Part shown: one piece after another, positions 51,672 through 61,480 of the stretch | How the letters are laid out: every line of letters begins with the position of its first letter | Numbering within the stretch: the stretch's first letter is position 1 | Source of the DNA: Caryophanon tenue | GTDB lineage: Bacteria; Bacillota; Bacilli; Bacillales_A; Planococcaceae | Direction: 5' to 3' | DNA: 64,000 nt | Assembly (NCBI RefSeq): GCF_001700315.1 | Contig: NZ_MASJ01000001.1 | Coordinates: 434,001-498,000, forward strand | Notes under the pieces: generated by a model | Told to the model about the DNA's origin: nothing | Database searches by the model: none | What the model saw: only the letters and a program-made list of their open reading frames with translations | Program-made: the position numbers and the translations under genes

Positions 51672-53681
51672 ATGTCACTTGAAAAAAGAGTACAGCAGCT
51701 AGAAGAGCAAGTAGCGGATTTACAGCAGCAAATGGCGAAGCTTCAGCAGCCATCTGTAGATACAGAACGAAAAAAGCGAAAAGCAAGCGATTTTTTATTC
51801 CAAAAAGAGCCAGTTAAACGTGAGCGTAGTGAGCAGCCGGCAGTGGTGGTTGAGGAGCAAAGCGTACCAGCACCGCAACATGTGCCACCAACCGCACCAA
51901 CACGTTCTTTAGAAGAACGCTTATCACAGTGGCTACCGAAATTATTTATGGTCATTTTAGTGCTGGGTGTGTTATGGGGACTTAAATTAATGAGTGATTA
52001 CGGCATGTTTACAAATGGCATGAAAATTGCCAGTGCTTATGTATTATCGATAAGCATGATAGCCGGTGCGTATTGGAAAAAAGCAACGTGGCAAGCTACG
52101 GGGATTGATGCGTTGTTTGGTGGTGCGTTTATCGTCGGAATTTTAACGACAGCGGCAGCAGCTATATTGTACGGCTTGTTTTCAGAAACAGTAGCACTCG
52201 TCATTGCGTGTTTATACATTGTTTATGGCATTGCTATTGCGTATATGCGTCGCAATGAAGCACTCACAAGCTTTGTGCTCTTCACCTCGTTATTATTGCC
52301 ATATTTATTAGAATATATGGATATGAGTTATCCAATTATTTTTAGCTATATCATTGTGATGTTTGCCGTCATGCAAGTCGTCATTATGAAGTATGCACAG
52401 TGGTACGCATTATGTATAGGGTTTATGATGTCAATTATCGCGACGTGGAGCTTTTCTGCGAATGCGAGCGTCATGGCGGTTATTTGTGTATTACTAATTA
52501 TTATGATAGCAGTTGTGACGATGATGTGGACAAAGCAAGTACCATCAAAAGTCATTCAAAGCTTTTTACCGCTGTTATTTATTGGAGCACTTGGGGTGTG
52601 GTTATTATATGAACCACCGATTGCACTTATGCTAAGTGTAACAGCACTAATGGTCGGCTGCGCGATATGGTTGTATCGCCAAAAACAGCGTCGCGGAACC
52701 GATATTTTTATCGTCATTGCGTCACTGTTATTTGGTGCTACGTGGATGAGTTGGACATTTGATGAGCATATTTTATTATTTGTACTGCCACTCGTTAGTC
52801 TTGTATGTATTATCAGTAGTATCAAATATACATTACCACTGACAAACCGATTACATGTTGTGTTATTCATTCTCATGAGCATTGTCGTTTACCAAAATGC
52901 ACGTCAATCACCACAAGACGCTTTTGACCATTTAGCATTTTTACTCGTAATTGGCTATGGTGTCATGCTTTATGAGTGGCTTGTGAAACAGCCTGAAAAG
53001 CAATGGGGCACAGTTTCAGTGAAAGAAGTTGCGAGTGTCGGGGTGCTAAGTTTAGCAATCGGCTATAGCTTTGTATTAAATGCGATGTTTAATATACCAA
53101 AGCCGTACGTAGCATTTATTATACAAGCAATGTATATTGCGCTTGTGTATGTACTACCGTCACGTTATCGTACGGTTGTATTGATATACGGCACGTTCGC
53201 GATGGCGCTACTGACATCGTTTACCGTCAGTGAAGCAATTTGGTCAGGACCATTATGGTTACATGCTGTGATGCAATTAGTTGTACTAGCATTTGTCATT
53301 GCGCTTATGTACGGTGTTTTAACGAAGGCGATCTTCCCGAAAATTCCAAAGCAAGTGTTTGTTATTGGGGCTAGTGTGTACGCACTAGCGATTAGCTTTA
53401 ATTTTTTACATCAGCTCGTGATCGCTGAACTGTTTTCACATAGCGTTGAGCTCATGTGCCAAACATTTTTATTATTTATGGCATCACTGCTCAGCTTTAT
53501 GCTGGCGAAGCGTTTTATGTTACCGCAAGTACGCTATATGGCACTTGCATTACTCGTTATTGCACTCGGAAAGCTAATCTTTGTCGATTTATTTATGCTC
53601 AATATTGTTGTCCGTGCGCTTCTTTGTTTAATCGTTGGTGCAATTGGCTTTGTCATTACAAGTCGTATGCGCAAAAAATAA
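51672..53681 (+). CDS. DUF2339 polytopic membrane protein
   Basis: A 669-residue membrane protein. It starts with a coiled coil (SLEKRVQQLEEQVADLQQQM), a basic linker and then about 18-20 hydrophobic helices from residue 90 on, with SQWLPKLFMVILVLGVLWGL as the first. This is the layout of DUF2339 proteins, whose function is unknown. GAGGTGGG precedes the ATG at 51672. It forms a single-gene unit. Confidence 0.82.
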   Translation: MSLEKRVQQLEEQVADLQQQMAKLQQPSVDTERKKRKASDFLFQKEPVKRERSEQPAVVVEEQSVPAPQHVPPTAPTRSLEERLSQWLPKLFMVILVLGVLWGLKLMSDYGMFTNGMKIASAYVLSISMIAGAYWKKATWQATGIDALFGGAFIVGILTTAAAAILYGLFSETVALVIACLYIVYGIAIAYMRRNEALTSFVLFTSLLLPYLLEYMDMSYPIIFSYIIVMFAVMQVVIMKYAQWYALCIGFMMSIIATWSFSANASVMAVICVLLIIMIAVVTMMWTKQVPSKVIQSFLPLLFIGALGVWLLYEPPIALMLSVTALMVGCAIWLYRQKQRRGTDIFIVIASLLFGATWMSWTFDEHILLFVLPLVSLVCIISSIKYTLPLTNRLHVVLFILMSIVVYQNARQSPQDAFDHLAFLLVIGYGVMLYEWLVKQPEKQWGTVSVKEVASVGVLSLAIGYSFVLNAMFNIPKPYVAFIIQAMYIALVYVLPSRYRTVVLIYGTFAMALLTSFTVSEAIWSGPLWLHAVMQLVVLAFVIALMYGVLTKAIFPKIPKQVFVIGASVYALAISFNFLHQLVIAELFSHSVELMCQTFLLFMASLLSFMLAKRFMLPQVRYMALALLVIALGKLIFVDLFMLNIVVRALLCLIVGAIGFVITSRMRKK

Positions 53682-53788
53682 CGGGTTTACGTGACTTTTT
53701 ATGCGTCTTTTCTTTCCACGTTGTAGAGAAACTGATATGATGAACATAGCGTGCAAACGTAACTGGAAAGAATGAGAGTGGTGACATT

Positions 53789-55312
53789 ATGGAAGAGCAA
53801 AATCAACAGCCAACAGAGCCACAGGAGAAAAAAGTAGGACGTTTTTTACGAATTAAACCGTTTACGTTTATTATGTTTACGTTCTTTACGATTTTACTGA
53901 CGGCTGGTTTGACCATTTTTGCTTTAACGTTTGGCGAGGAAAAAATTGTAGAAGTGAAAGTTCCTGTCGAGCGTGAAGAATTTAGCAAATTGTATGATGC
54001 ATACGATGAGCTAGCAACTAAATATTATGTAGATATCGATGAAGAGAAAGCTGTGCAAGGCGCGATTGACGGCTTAGTCAGCTCACTCGAAGACCCGTAT
54101 TCAGATTATATGGATGCGAAAGAGTCTGAGCAGTTTAATGCGGATTTATCATCAAGCTTCCAAGGTATTGGTGCAGAAATCCAAGCAGGTGGCGGCTATA
54201 TTAAAGTAGTATCACCGATTAAAAATTCACCAGCAGAGCGTGCGGGTATTTTACCGGAAGACTTAATTTTAGAAGTGGACGGTCAAAGCTTACAAGGCTA
54301 TACGGCATCGGAAGCGGTACTATTAATTCGCGGTGAAAAAGGCACAGAAGTGAAGATGAAAATTGAACGCGCAGGGGTAGAAGCACCGATTGAGATGACA
54401 ATTGTGCGCGATGAAATCCCAGTAGAAACAGTATATGGCGAGTTGCTAGAAGGTGGCGTTGCACATCTGCAAATTACGTCATTTAGTGATGATACGTACA
54501 ATGAACTTGTTACTTATTTAGAACAATTTGAGCAAGAAGGGATGACAAGCATCGTATTGGATGTACGTCAAAACCCAGGTGGCTATTTAAATATTGCGTA
54601 TGATATTGCAAATTTATTCGTGCCAAAAGATGAAATTATTTTACAAACAGAGCAAAAAGGGCAAGAGCCTGAATTATACCCAGCAACAGGCGGTAAAAAG
54701 TATGATATACCGGTTGCCGTATTAATTGATAACGGGAGTGCCTCAGCATCTGAAATTTTAGCGGCGGCATTAAGTGAAACAATTGATGCACCAATTGTCG
54801 GGTTAACATCATTTGGTAAAGGAACAATGCAAGAAGCGGCTCCGATGGCAGATGGTTCTACATTGAAATTTACGACAGGTAAATGGTTAACACCAGAGGG
54901 CAATTGGGTGAATGAAACAGGTGTGACGCCAGATGTTGAAATGGGTTATCCAGAAGCGGCATCAATTGCTTATATTAGCCCTGATGTAGAGTTGAAGGAA
55001 GGCGCTTTATCAGAGTCGGTAAAAGCTGCTGAGCAAATGCTACAAGCAATTGGTTACGATCCTGGTACAGTAGATGGTGCCTATGATGCAGCATTAACAG
55101 AAGCTGTGCAACAGTTCCAACAAGATAAAGAACTAGAAGCAACAGGTGTGTTAACGGGCGAAGCAACAACGGCGTTAATGACAGCACTACGCGACTATTT
55201 AGAAAAAAACGACCAACAACTGAACACAGCGGTGGATGTTGTAACAGGCACATATGAAGCACCAACAAGAGAAACGACTGAAGAAGAGCAAACTTCAACA
55301 GACAACGAATAA
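53789..55312 (+). CDS. C-terminal processing peptidase (S41, CtpA/CtpB type)
   Basis: A 507-residue membrane-anchored serine protease. One N-terminal helix (residues 26-48), a PDZ domain (about 125-200, GIGAEIQAGGGYIKVV), the S41 domain with catalytic serine in DNGSASASEILAAAL and lysine in FGKGTMQ, and a C-terminal peptidoglycan-binding module (AEQMLQAIGYDPGTVDGAYD). The extracellular protease cuts partners at C-terminal tails; CtpB in B. subtilis triggers sigma-K activation in sporulation. GAGAGTGGTG precedes the ATG. Confidence 0.92.
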   Translation: MEEQNQQPTEPQEKKVGRFLRIKPFTFIMFTFFTILLTAGLTIFALTFGEEKIVEVKVPVEREEFSKLYDAYDELATKYYVDIDEEKAVQGAIDGLVSSLEDPYSDYMDAKESEQFNADLSSSFQGIGAEIQAGGGYIKVVSPIKNSPAERAGILPEDLILEVDGQSLQGYTASEAVLLIRGEKGTEVKMKIERAGVEAPIEMTIVRDEIPVETVYGELLEGGVAHLQITSFSDDTYNELVTYLEQFEQEGMTSIVLDVRQNPGGYLNIAYDIANLFVPKDEIILQTEQKGQEPELYPATGGKKYDIPVAVLIDNGSASASEILAAALSETIDAPIVGLTSFGKGTMQEAAPMADGSTLKFTTGKWLTPEGNWVNETGVTPDVEMGYPEAASIAYISPDVELKEGALSESVKAAEQMLQAIGYDPGTVDGAYDAALTEAVQQFQQDKELEATGVLTGEATTALMTALRDYLEKNDQQLNTAVDVVTGTYEAPTRETTEEEQTSTDNE

Positions 55313-55317
55313 TGAAC

Positions 55318-55349
55318 ACAGCCGTCCAGCATTGCGGGCGGCTGTTTTT
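55318..55349 (+). terminator. Intrinsic terminator
   Basis: ACAGCCGTCC (55318-55327) pairs with GGGCGGCTGT (55336-55345), one wobble, followed by TTTT. It ends the S41 peptidase gene, just before the GTPase gene. Confidence 0.75.
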
Positions 55350-55370
55350 ATACGGAAGAGGGTTAACGAT

Positions 55371-56276
55371 ATGAAAGATGTATATTTATTTAGTGGATTT
55401 TTAGGTAGTGGTAAAACATCACTTCTAACGGATGTTATCCGACAATTCAAGGCGAAAGGACTAAAACCAGCCGTCATTATGAACGAGTTGGGCAAGTTGC
55501 CATTTGACTCGCAAGCAGTAGACAGGGATGTGCCGTTACGCGAAATGCTAGAAGGCTGTATTTGCTGTTCAGGTGCAGAAAAAACAGAAGCACAAATCCA
55601 AACATTATTAATGACAGCAGAATGGGACGTATTATTAATTGAGACAACGGGTGCAGCACATCCAGTTGAAGCATTAGATGCGGTGTATTCACCACTTTTT
55701 GCTGAGCAATTAAATATTAAAGGCATCGTGACCGTTGCAGACAGTCATTTATGGCTAAATCGTCAAACGTTAACACCGCAAGTACGCACATTATTTATGG
55801 AGCAAATTCGTCATGCTCATTTACTACTTGCCAATAAAATGGATTTATTAACAGAAGAAGAGCAAGCGCGCGCCGTATTTGAAATGCAAGGCTTTAACGG
55901 CAGTGCGTTTATTTTACAAACAACAAATGGAAAAGTGCCACTTTCATTATTAGAGCGCATGGAAGCAACAGCGCAAATTCCGAAAGAACAAATCGAAGAA
56001 GCACGCATTGGCAAGCAGTTAACATTAAGCTCACGTATTGTGACGTTTGAGCGTAGTGTCACACAAGAATCATTTGAACAATGGGTACGCGAATTGCCGG
56101 ATACCGTTTATCGCATGAAAGGGTATGTACCGGTAGAAGGTGTCAAACATCCGATGTTATTCCAATACGCATATGGTATGGTGCAGTGGCTACCTGAATT
56201 TATGAATATGCCACCGAAGCTTGTGTTAATTGGTGACAATATCGGTGATGTACAAGTATTAGGGATTGATCGATAG
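55371..56276 (+). CDS. COG0523 (CobW/G3E) metallochaperone GTPase
   Basis: A 301-residue GTPase. Walker A is GFLGSGKT at residues 9-16, the metal motif is C63-I-C65-C66 (GCICCSG), Walker B LLIETTGAAHP, and base recognition NKMD at about 162. The CobW C-terminal domain is at about 215-300 (LPDTVYRMKGYVPVEG). These proteins load zinc or other metals into client enzymes. The ATG at 55371 with GGAAGAGGG is used; a start at 55254 would lie inside the peptidase gene. No Zur box was found by eye. Confidence 0.88.
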   Translation: MKDVYLFSGFLGSGKTSLLTDVIRQFKAKGLKPAVIMNELGKLPFDSQAVDRDVPLREMLEGCICCSGAEKTEAQIQTLLMTAEWDVLLIETTGAAHPVEALDAVYSPLFAEQLNIKGIVTVADSHLWLNRQTLTPQVRTLFMEQIRHAHLLLANKMDLLTEEEQARAVFEMQGFNGSAFILQTTNGKVPLSLLERMEATAQIPKEQIEEARIGKQLTLSSRIVTFERSVTQESFEQWVRELPDTVYRMKGYVPVEGVKHPMLFQYAYGMVQWLPEFMNMPPKLVLIGDNIGDVQVLGIDR

Positions 56277-56536
56277 TATATACGTGAAGTGTCTGTTGTC
56301 ACAGGCACTTCATTTTTTATAAAGCGGTCTGAACATGTCAAAGTCACGAAAGGTCTGATAAGTGAGGGTTTTTTCAATGTAACAGTTGTGCTACAATAGG
56401 AATGGTCATTTTCATGGTCGTGTATTATACACCTGCTAAACAGGGAAACAAGGTGTTTTCGTTGGCAGCATAAAAGAACAAACTGCTTCATATGCAGTGT
56501 GCATAGTAATATGCCAAAAAGTTAGGAGATAAAACA

Positions 56537-57622
56537 GTGAAAAACAAATCAATAGTATTGACGGGTGGGGGAACCGCGGGGCATGTGTCATTAAACCAAG
56601 CGATTATTCCAACGTTACTAAAACAAGGCTTTGATGTTCATTATGTAGGGTCAAAAGCGGGAATTGAAAAGGATTTAATTACGCAAGCTTTTCCAAATGA
56701 TGTGACGTATCACGCGATTTCAAGTGGTAAGCTACGCCGCTATTTTTCGTGGCAAAACTTTTCAGACCCATTTAAAGTACTAGCGGGTGTGACACAAACG
56801 ATGGCTATTTTACGCAAAATTAAGCCGGTCATTGTATTTTCAAAAGGTGGCTTCGTTTCAGTACCAGTTGTTATGGCAGCAAAAGCGCTAGGTATTCCAG
56901 TTGTCAATCATGAATCGGATGTTACACCAGGACTTGCGAATAAATTAGCATTACCATTTGTGTCTCATATTTTTACGGTGTTTAATGAAACATTAGCCCA
57001 TTTACCAGAGCATAAAGCGACATGTACGGGCTCGATTATTCGTTCAGAGTTATTCCAAGGCTCGCGTGAACGAGGGTTAGCACGTTGCGGTTTTGATGGT
57101 ACGCGCCAAGTCGTACTGATTATGGGTGGCTCACAAGGGTCTGCAATTGTAAATAATGCGGTGCGTGAAAATCTACATATTTTAACACCGCAGTTCGATG
57201 TCATTCATTTATGTGGCAAGGGGCATATTGATGAAGCGCTGACGCAAACAGAAGGCTATACGCAGTTTGAGTATGTGACGACAGAGCTTGCAGATTTATT
57301 ATATGCAAGTGACTATGTCATTTCACGTGCAGGGTCAAATTCAATCTTTGAATTTTTAGCGTTGTATAAGCCGATGATGTTAATTCCGTTATCAGCGGCG
57401 AAATCACGCGGCGACCAAATTTTAAACGCTCGTTTATTTTCAAAGCAAGGGTTTGCGGTTGTATTAGAGGAAGAATCATTAACGACTGAAACATTTGCAA
57501 AAACATTTGAAGAGTTACTAGGGCGTAGTGGTCAAATTTTAGATGCGATGGCAAATGCCACACCACCAAAAACGCCAGAGGAAATGGTTGATTTAATTTT
57601 ATCGTTTCAAAAGCAAAAATAA
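56537..57622 (+). CDS. murG: MurG-type UDP-GlcNAc:undecaprenyl-PP-MurNAc-peptide transferase
   Basis: A 361-residue GT28 glycosyltransferase. Motifs are TGGGTAGHVSLN at residues 9-20, FSKGGFVSVPVVMAA, and the donor-site LIMGGSQGSAIVNNAV and ISRAGSNSIFEFLAL. It turns lipid I into lipid II at the inner membrane face. The gene is not within a mur/dcw cluster; many Bacilli have a stand-alone copy of this kind near the odhAB region. GTG is not the start; AGGAGAT precedes ATG at 56537. Confidence 0.9.
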   Translation: MKNKSIVLTGGGTAGHVSLNQAIIPTLLKQGFDVHYVGSKAGIEKDLITQAFPNDVTYHAISSGKLRRYFSWQNFSDPFKVLAGVTQTMAILRKIKPVIVFSKGGFVSVPVVMAAKALGIPVVNHESDVTPGLANKLALPFVSHIFTVFNETLAHLPEHKATCTGSIIRSELFQGSRERGLARCGFDGTRQVVLIMGGSQGSAIVNNAVRENLHILTPQFDVIHLCGKGHIDEALTQTEGYTQFEYVTTELADLLYASDYVISRAGSNSIFEFLALYKPMMLIPLSAAKSRGDQILNARLFSKQGFAVVLEEESLTTETFAKTFEELLGRSGQILDAMANATPPKTPEEMVDLILSFQKQK

Positions 57623-57628
57623 GGCGTG

Positions 57629-57661
57629 AAAAAGCCCTCCGATAATTTCGGAGGGCTTTTT
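57629..57661. terminator. Bidirectional intrinsic terminator
   Basis: AAAAAGCCCTCCGA (57629-57642) pairs with TCGGAGGGCTTTTT (57648-57661). It separates murG from the convergent acetyltransferase gene. Confidence 0.88.
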
Positions 57662-57668
57662 AATATGA

Positions 57669-58217
57669 TTACATCGCTTGTTCTTCTTCTTCGTCCTGCT
57701 GATGTGCAGTAACTAAGTAGAATAAATCTTTTGGGATTTTGAATAAGCGGAATTTTGTTTCGCCAGCATTTATTTCATCTAATAACGCGCTATGTGATTC
57801 TTCAGCAGACATCACATACGGCAGTTTTTGTGCAGCACGGATAGAACGTGCATTTTCAACACGGATACGTAAAAAGACAGTGTTGAAATCTAATTCAAAA
57901 AATAGTTCATTTAAAAATGCGATTTTCGCTTTTTCGTTATAGCCTTTGCCTTGGAACTCTTTGCCAAGCCACGTGCCTAAAAAGCCTGCATTATCTTGAA
58001 CGTCATAAATAGAAATCGTGCCAATTACTTGGCCCCAATCATCTAAGATTGTGCGAGATACTGCTAATCCATTCTTTTCGTCTTCAATCAGCTGTTTCGT
58101 CATGAATAAAAACTCTTCTGGAGATTTTGCTTTATGACGTACATACGGGAACACAGAAGGATGCGACATTAACTCAAATAATTCGTTACATTCATGTAAG
58201 TCTCGATGTTTTAACAT
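57669..58217 (-). CDS. GNAT family N-acetyltransferase, RimJ/RimL-like
   Basis: A 182-residue protein. It shows VIGTISIYDVQDN, the acetyl-CoA loop TWLGKEFQGKGYNEKAK near residue 95 and LRIRVENARSIRAAQKL, all typical of the RimJ/RimL branch that acetylates N-terminal or small amines. An acidic tail (QQDEEEEQAM) ends it. AAAGGAGGC precedes the ATG. Substrate unknown. Confidence 0.87.
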   Translation of the reverse strand: MLKHRDLHECNELFELMSHPSVFPYVRHKAKSPEEFLFMTKQLIEDEKNGLAVSRTILDDWGQVIGTISIYDVQDNAGFLGTWLGKEFQGKGYNEKAKIAFLNELFFELDFNTVFLRIRVENARSIRAAQKLPYVMSAEESHSALLDEINAGETKFRLFKIPKDLFYLVTAHQQDEEEEQAM

Positions 58218-58561
58218 GCGAAACGCCTCCTTTATCTAGGGAAAATAGGTTTTGTAAAAATAAATGATGCGAAATTGTTAAACTGATCTTTCTAATTTCG
58301 TTTTCGTCATTCAAACCCACAGAACTAGACGTCGATACAAGTAAAAACTTGTAGTCAATCTCCCTTGTTGCTGATATGAACCTACAGTGACAGAATAGAT
58401 TAGTTGTACATCTATAATATAAATGGTAGACCCCAATTTATGCAATAAAATTATATGCGGTGTACAAAAAATGCTCGTAAATGTGAACAAGTTCGGAAAA
58501 ATCTGAAAAAGTGACTTTTCCATAGTTTATCACAAAATAGTCATTGTTAACTTTAGAACTT
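58218..58561. other. Gene-free stretch upstream of the cyclase gene
   Basis: No supported gene. The only clear structure is TACAAGT-AAAA-ACTTGTA at 58336-58353, a perfect 7-base stem. The sequence is AT-rich and otherwise featureless to me. Confidence 0.45.
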
Positions 58562-58592
58562 TTGGATGTCGTTTCATTTTCTATGCTATACT
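58562..58592 (+). promoter_or_regulatory. Possible promoter of the diguanylate cyclase gene
   Basis: TATACT at 58587-58592 with a TG at 58584-58585 (extended -10); TTGGAT at 58562-58567 gives a 19-base spacer, longer than ideal. Confidence 0.45.
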
Positions 58593-58651
58593 AAAAGTTC
58601 CGAGAGAATAATTATGAACGATAGTATTACGTCGTTGTAGGTGGTGAAATA

Positions 58652-60691
58652 ATGGTCGTACAAAACTTTACAATTGAACAATTTGATATGATTTTTCGTC
58701 ACAGTCAAGACTACGTATTTTTCATGAAACGTGAGTGTGAAAATTATCGATATATGGCAGTGAGCGACAGCGTTGTGACGCTATTTGCTCAAAATCCAGT
58801 AGGTCAACTTTTAACGGATGTCATTGATGAACATACGGTACAACATATGATCCCTTTTTATCATAAGGCAATTGAAACAGCCGAACAAACAACTTATCAA
58901 GACTATACGCACTTTCATCAAGCGCAAAAATTTGAGACGACCTTGTATCCGGTTCACCAGCAAGATGGCGACTATGTGTTAGCATTCACGAAAGCGCTGC
59001 GTTATGAACGAGAGCTAGGTGAATATTATTTATTTACCCGTTCTCTGTTTTTTAACTCCTCTTTGAGCACAATATTACTCTCAAATGAGGGGAATATTTA
59101 TGAAGTGAGCTTGAAAGCGCTTGAAGAGATGGGGATTGCAACACATAATATAACAAATAAATTATTTTTTACTTTGCCGATTTTCGAGCGCATAGACGCG
59201 ATAAAAATTAAAGAAGCGATTGTACAAATTAATCATGACCAATATTCAGCGTCGCTTATGGTAACATTACAAAAAAATACAAAAGAGCCGAAATACGTGC
59301 TCATTTCAATGAATAAAATGCAAGTAAGCGACGGCTTAACCGGTATATTTGTCCTTTTACAAGATGTGACAAATTACCATATTCAAACAGAGCAATTACG
59401 TTTAACATCGCGTGATTTAGCACATGTGCAGCAAGCGTTAGATTCGACGCTTGAAATGGTTGTTACCGATATAAACGGTACGATTGTGGAAGTGAATGAA
59501 CCGTTTTGTCGGGGGACGAAGTATAAGCGCCATGAGCTAATGAATATGCCGATGCGTAAATTAAATTCGCGTAAACATCCGAAGTCGTATTTTAAAGGTT
59601 TATGGGAAACGGTGTTGGCCGGCAAAATTTGGCGTGGCGAAATTTGTAATCATACGAAATACGGAGAGCCGTATTGGGTTGATACAACGATTATTCCATT
59701 AAAAGATGAGCAAGGTCACATTAATCAGTTTATGTGCATTAACTTAAATATTTCTGAGAAAAAAGCGATTATGACAGAGTTAAGAAATGTCGATCGTATT
59801 TTCCGTATGATTACAGAACATACGAGTGATTTAATTGCGATTACAAATGAAGATGGCATTTTAATTTATGTATCACCATCGTACTCAAAACTTTTACAGT
59901 ATTCTCAAGACGAGCTACAAGGCACGTTTTATGCAACGATTTTGCATGGTAAGAGCAAGAATCTTTGGAATAGCAAATTGTATAATGAGTTTGCAAAAGA
60001 GGGCGAGTATTCGTTTGAGTTTGAAATTGAAGGGCGTGATGGCCAAGTTTATTTAGTTGAAACGAGTTTAGCTGTTGTCCATGATCCGATGCGACCTAAT
60101 GTGAGTCAAATTATGATGGCATCGCGCGAAATTACACAACGTAAGCAAAAAGAATCTGAATTAATGTATATGGCATACCATGATTCGTTAACAAGCTTGC
60201 CGAATCGTCGTTATTTAGTGCAGGAGTTTGCACAATATAAAAAAGATGCGCTGCAATATAATGAGAGCTTTGCCATCATTTATTTAGACGGTGATAATTT
60301 TAAAGGTGTAAACGATATATATGGCCATGATATTGGCGATAGCTTTTTACGTGAGTTTGGTAAGGCGTTACGTCAAAGTATTCGTATGCATGATGTGGTT
60401 GTGCGCCTCGGTGGCGATGAGTTTGCCATCGTTGTGAAAGGCTTAACGCGTGACCGTAAAATGCGTAAGGAGCAAGTGTATCAAGTGATTGCTGACATTC
60501 ATGAACGTTTAGCGCAAGGGTGGCATATTGAGCGCAATCATTTTGCGCCGACATCGTCAATGGGGATTTCATTTTTCCCAGAAGACGGCATGGATTTACG
60601 ACGTTTATTAGATGCGTCTGATTTGGCGCTATTGCAGGCGAAACAGCGTGGCAAAAACGGGCATTTCTTCTATGAGGATACGAAAATTTAA
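58652..60691 (+). CDS. PAS-domain diguanylate cyclase
   Basis: A 679-residue soluble sensor enzyme that would make cyclic di-GMP from two GTP. Residues about 5-240 hold two divergent PAS-like modules, about 255-375 a PAS with PAC (TDINGTIVEVNEPFCRG), about 385-505 another PAS (DLIAITNEDGILIYVSPSYSK), and 515-675 the GGDEF domain. The active site is RLGGDEFAIV, and the inhibitory site RMHD is placed five residues before it, so product feedback is expected. No EAL or membrane segment. TAGGTGG precedes the ATG. Confidence 0.92.
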   Translation: MVVQNFTIEQFDMIFRHSQDYVFFMKRECENYRYMAVSDSVVTLFAQNPVGQLLTDVIDEHTVQHMIPFYHKAIETAEQTTYQDYTHFHQAQKFETTLYPVHQQDGDYVLAFTKALRYERELGEYYLFTRSLFFNSSLSTILLSNEGNIYEVSLKALEEMGIATHNITNKLFFTLPIFERIDAIKIKEAIVQINHDQYSASLMVTLQKNTKEPKYVLISMNKMQVSDGLTGIFVLLQDVTNYHIQTEQLRLTSRDLAHVQQALDSTLEMVVTDINGTIVEVNEPFCRGTKYKRHELMNMPMRKLNSRKHPKSYFKGLWETVLAGKIWRGEICNHTKYGEPYWVDTTIIPLKDEQGHINQFMCINLNISEKKAIMTELRNVDRIFRMITEHTSDLIAITNEDGILIYVSPSYSKLLQYSQDELQGTFYATILHGKSKNLWNSKLYNEFAKEGEYSFEFEIEGRDGQVYLVETSLAVVHDPMRPNVSQIMMASREITQRKQKESELMYMAYHDSLTSLPNRRYLVQEFAQYKKDALQYNESFAIIYLDGDNFKGVNDIYGHDIGDSFLREFGKALRQSIRMHDVVVRLGGDEFAIVVKGLTRDRKMRKEQVYQVIADIHERLAQGWHIERNHFAPTSSMGISFFPEDGMDLRRLLDASDLALLQAKQRGKNGHFFYEDTKI

Positions 60692-60805
60692 TGTGATTTT
60701 AATGCAACTTCTCGTTGTTCCGACTACAATAAGGACAACGTGAAGTGATGAAAGCCTATCGCTGAAGCGGTAGGCTTTTTTAGATATAGATGGGTGGGGA
60801 TTAAA

Positions 60806-61477
60806 GTGCAGCATATATTAGTAGTGGAAGATGATAAAAGTATTGCGCGTTTTGTCGAACTAGAATTGAAGTTTGAAGGCTTTAAAGTTACCGTTGTCCA
60901 TGACGGGCGAGAAGGGTTAATGATGGCACAGCAGCAAGCATTTGATGTGCTACTGCTAGATGTCATGCTACCAGGATTGAATGGTGTCGAGCTATGTCGT
61001 CGCATTCGTGCGGTATCGGATGTGCCGATTTTATTATTAACAGCAAGAGATGCAGTAATGGACCGTGTGGCAGGACTAGATGCAGGGGCGGATGATTATT
61101 TAGTCAAGCCGTTTGCGATTGAAGAGCTACTTGCGCGTATTCGTAGTTTGCTACGCCGTGCTAAAAAGCATGCAGAAACGTCAGCGCCGCTACAGTTTCG
61201 TGATATTGTGATTGATGAAGAGGCGTATAGTGCAACAGTTGGTGATGAAAAATTAGAATTAACGAAGACCGAGTACGATTTACTAAAATATTTAGTAGCA
61301 TCACAGCAGCGTGTTTGTACGCGCGACCAAATCCTTGAACATGTATGGGGCTTTCAAACAGATGTTGAAACGAATGTTGTCGATGTTTATATACGTCATT
61401 TACGTGCGAAATTACCACAAAGCGAGCCACCTTATATTGAAACGGTACGCGGTGTCGGTTATACGATGAGGGATTAG
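60806..61477 (+). CDS. OmpR-family response regulator, ArlR-like
   Basis: A 223-residue regulator. The receiver domain has the acidic pair VEDDKS, the phosphorylated Asp in LLLDVMLPG near residue 51, and Lys in DDYLVKPF near 101. The winged-helix DNA-binding domain runs from about 125 to the end (TKTEYDLLKYLVASQQ, VDVYIRHLRAKL). The receiver and linker resemble ArlR of Staphylococcus. GTG at 60806 with GGTGGGGA is preferred over GTG at 60794. The kinase gene starts four bases after its stop. Confidence 0.9.
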   Translation: MQHILVVEDDKSIARFVELELKFEGFKVTVVHDGREGLMMAQQQAFDVLLLDVMLPGLNGVELCRRIRAVSDVPILLLTARDAVMDRVAGLDAGADDYLVKPFAIEELLARIRSLLRRAKKHAETSAPLQFRDIVIDEEAYSATVGDEKLELTKTEYDLLKYLVASQQRVCTRDQILEHVWGFQTDVETNVVDVYIRHLRAKLPQSEPPYIETVRGVGYTMRD

Positions 61478-61480
61478 CCA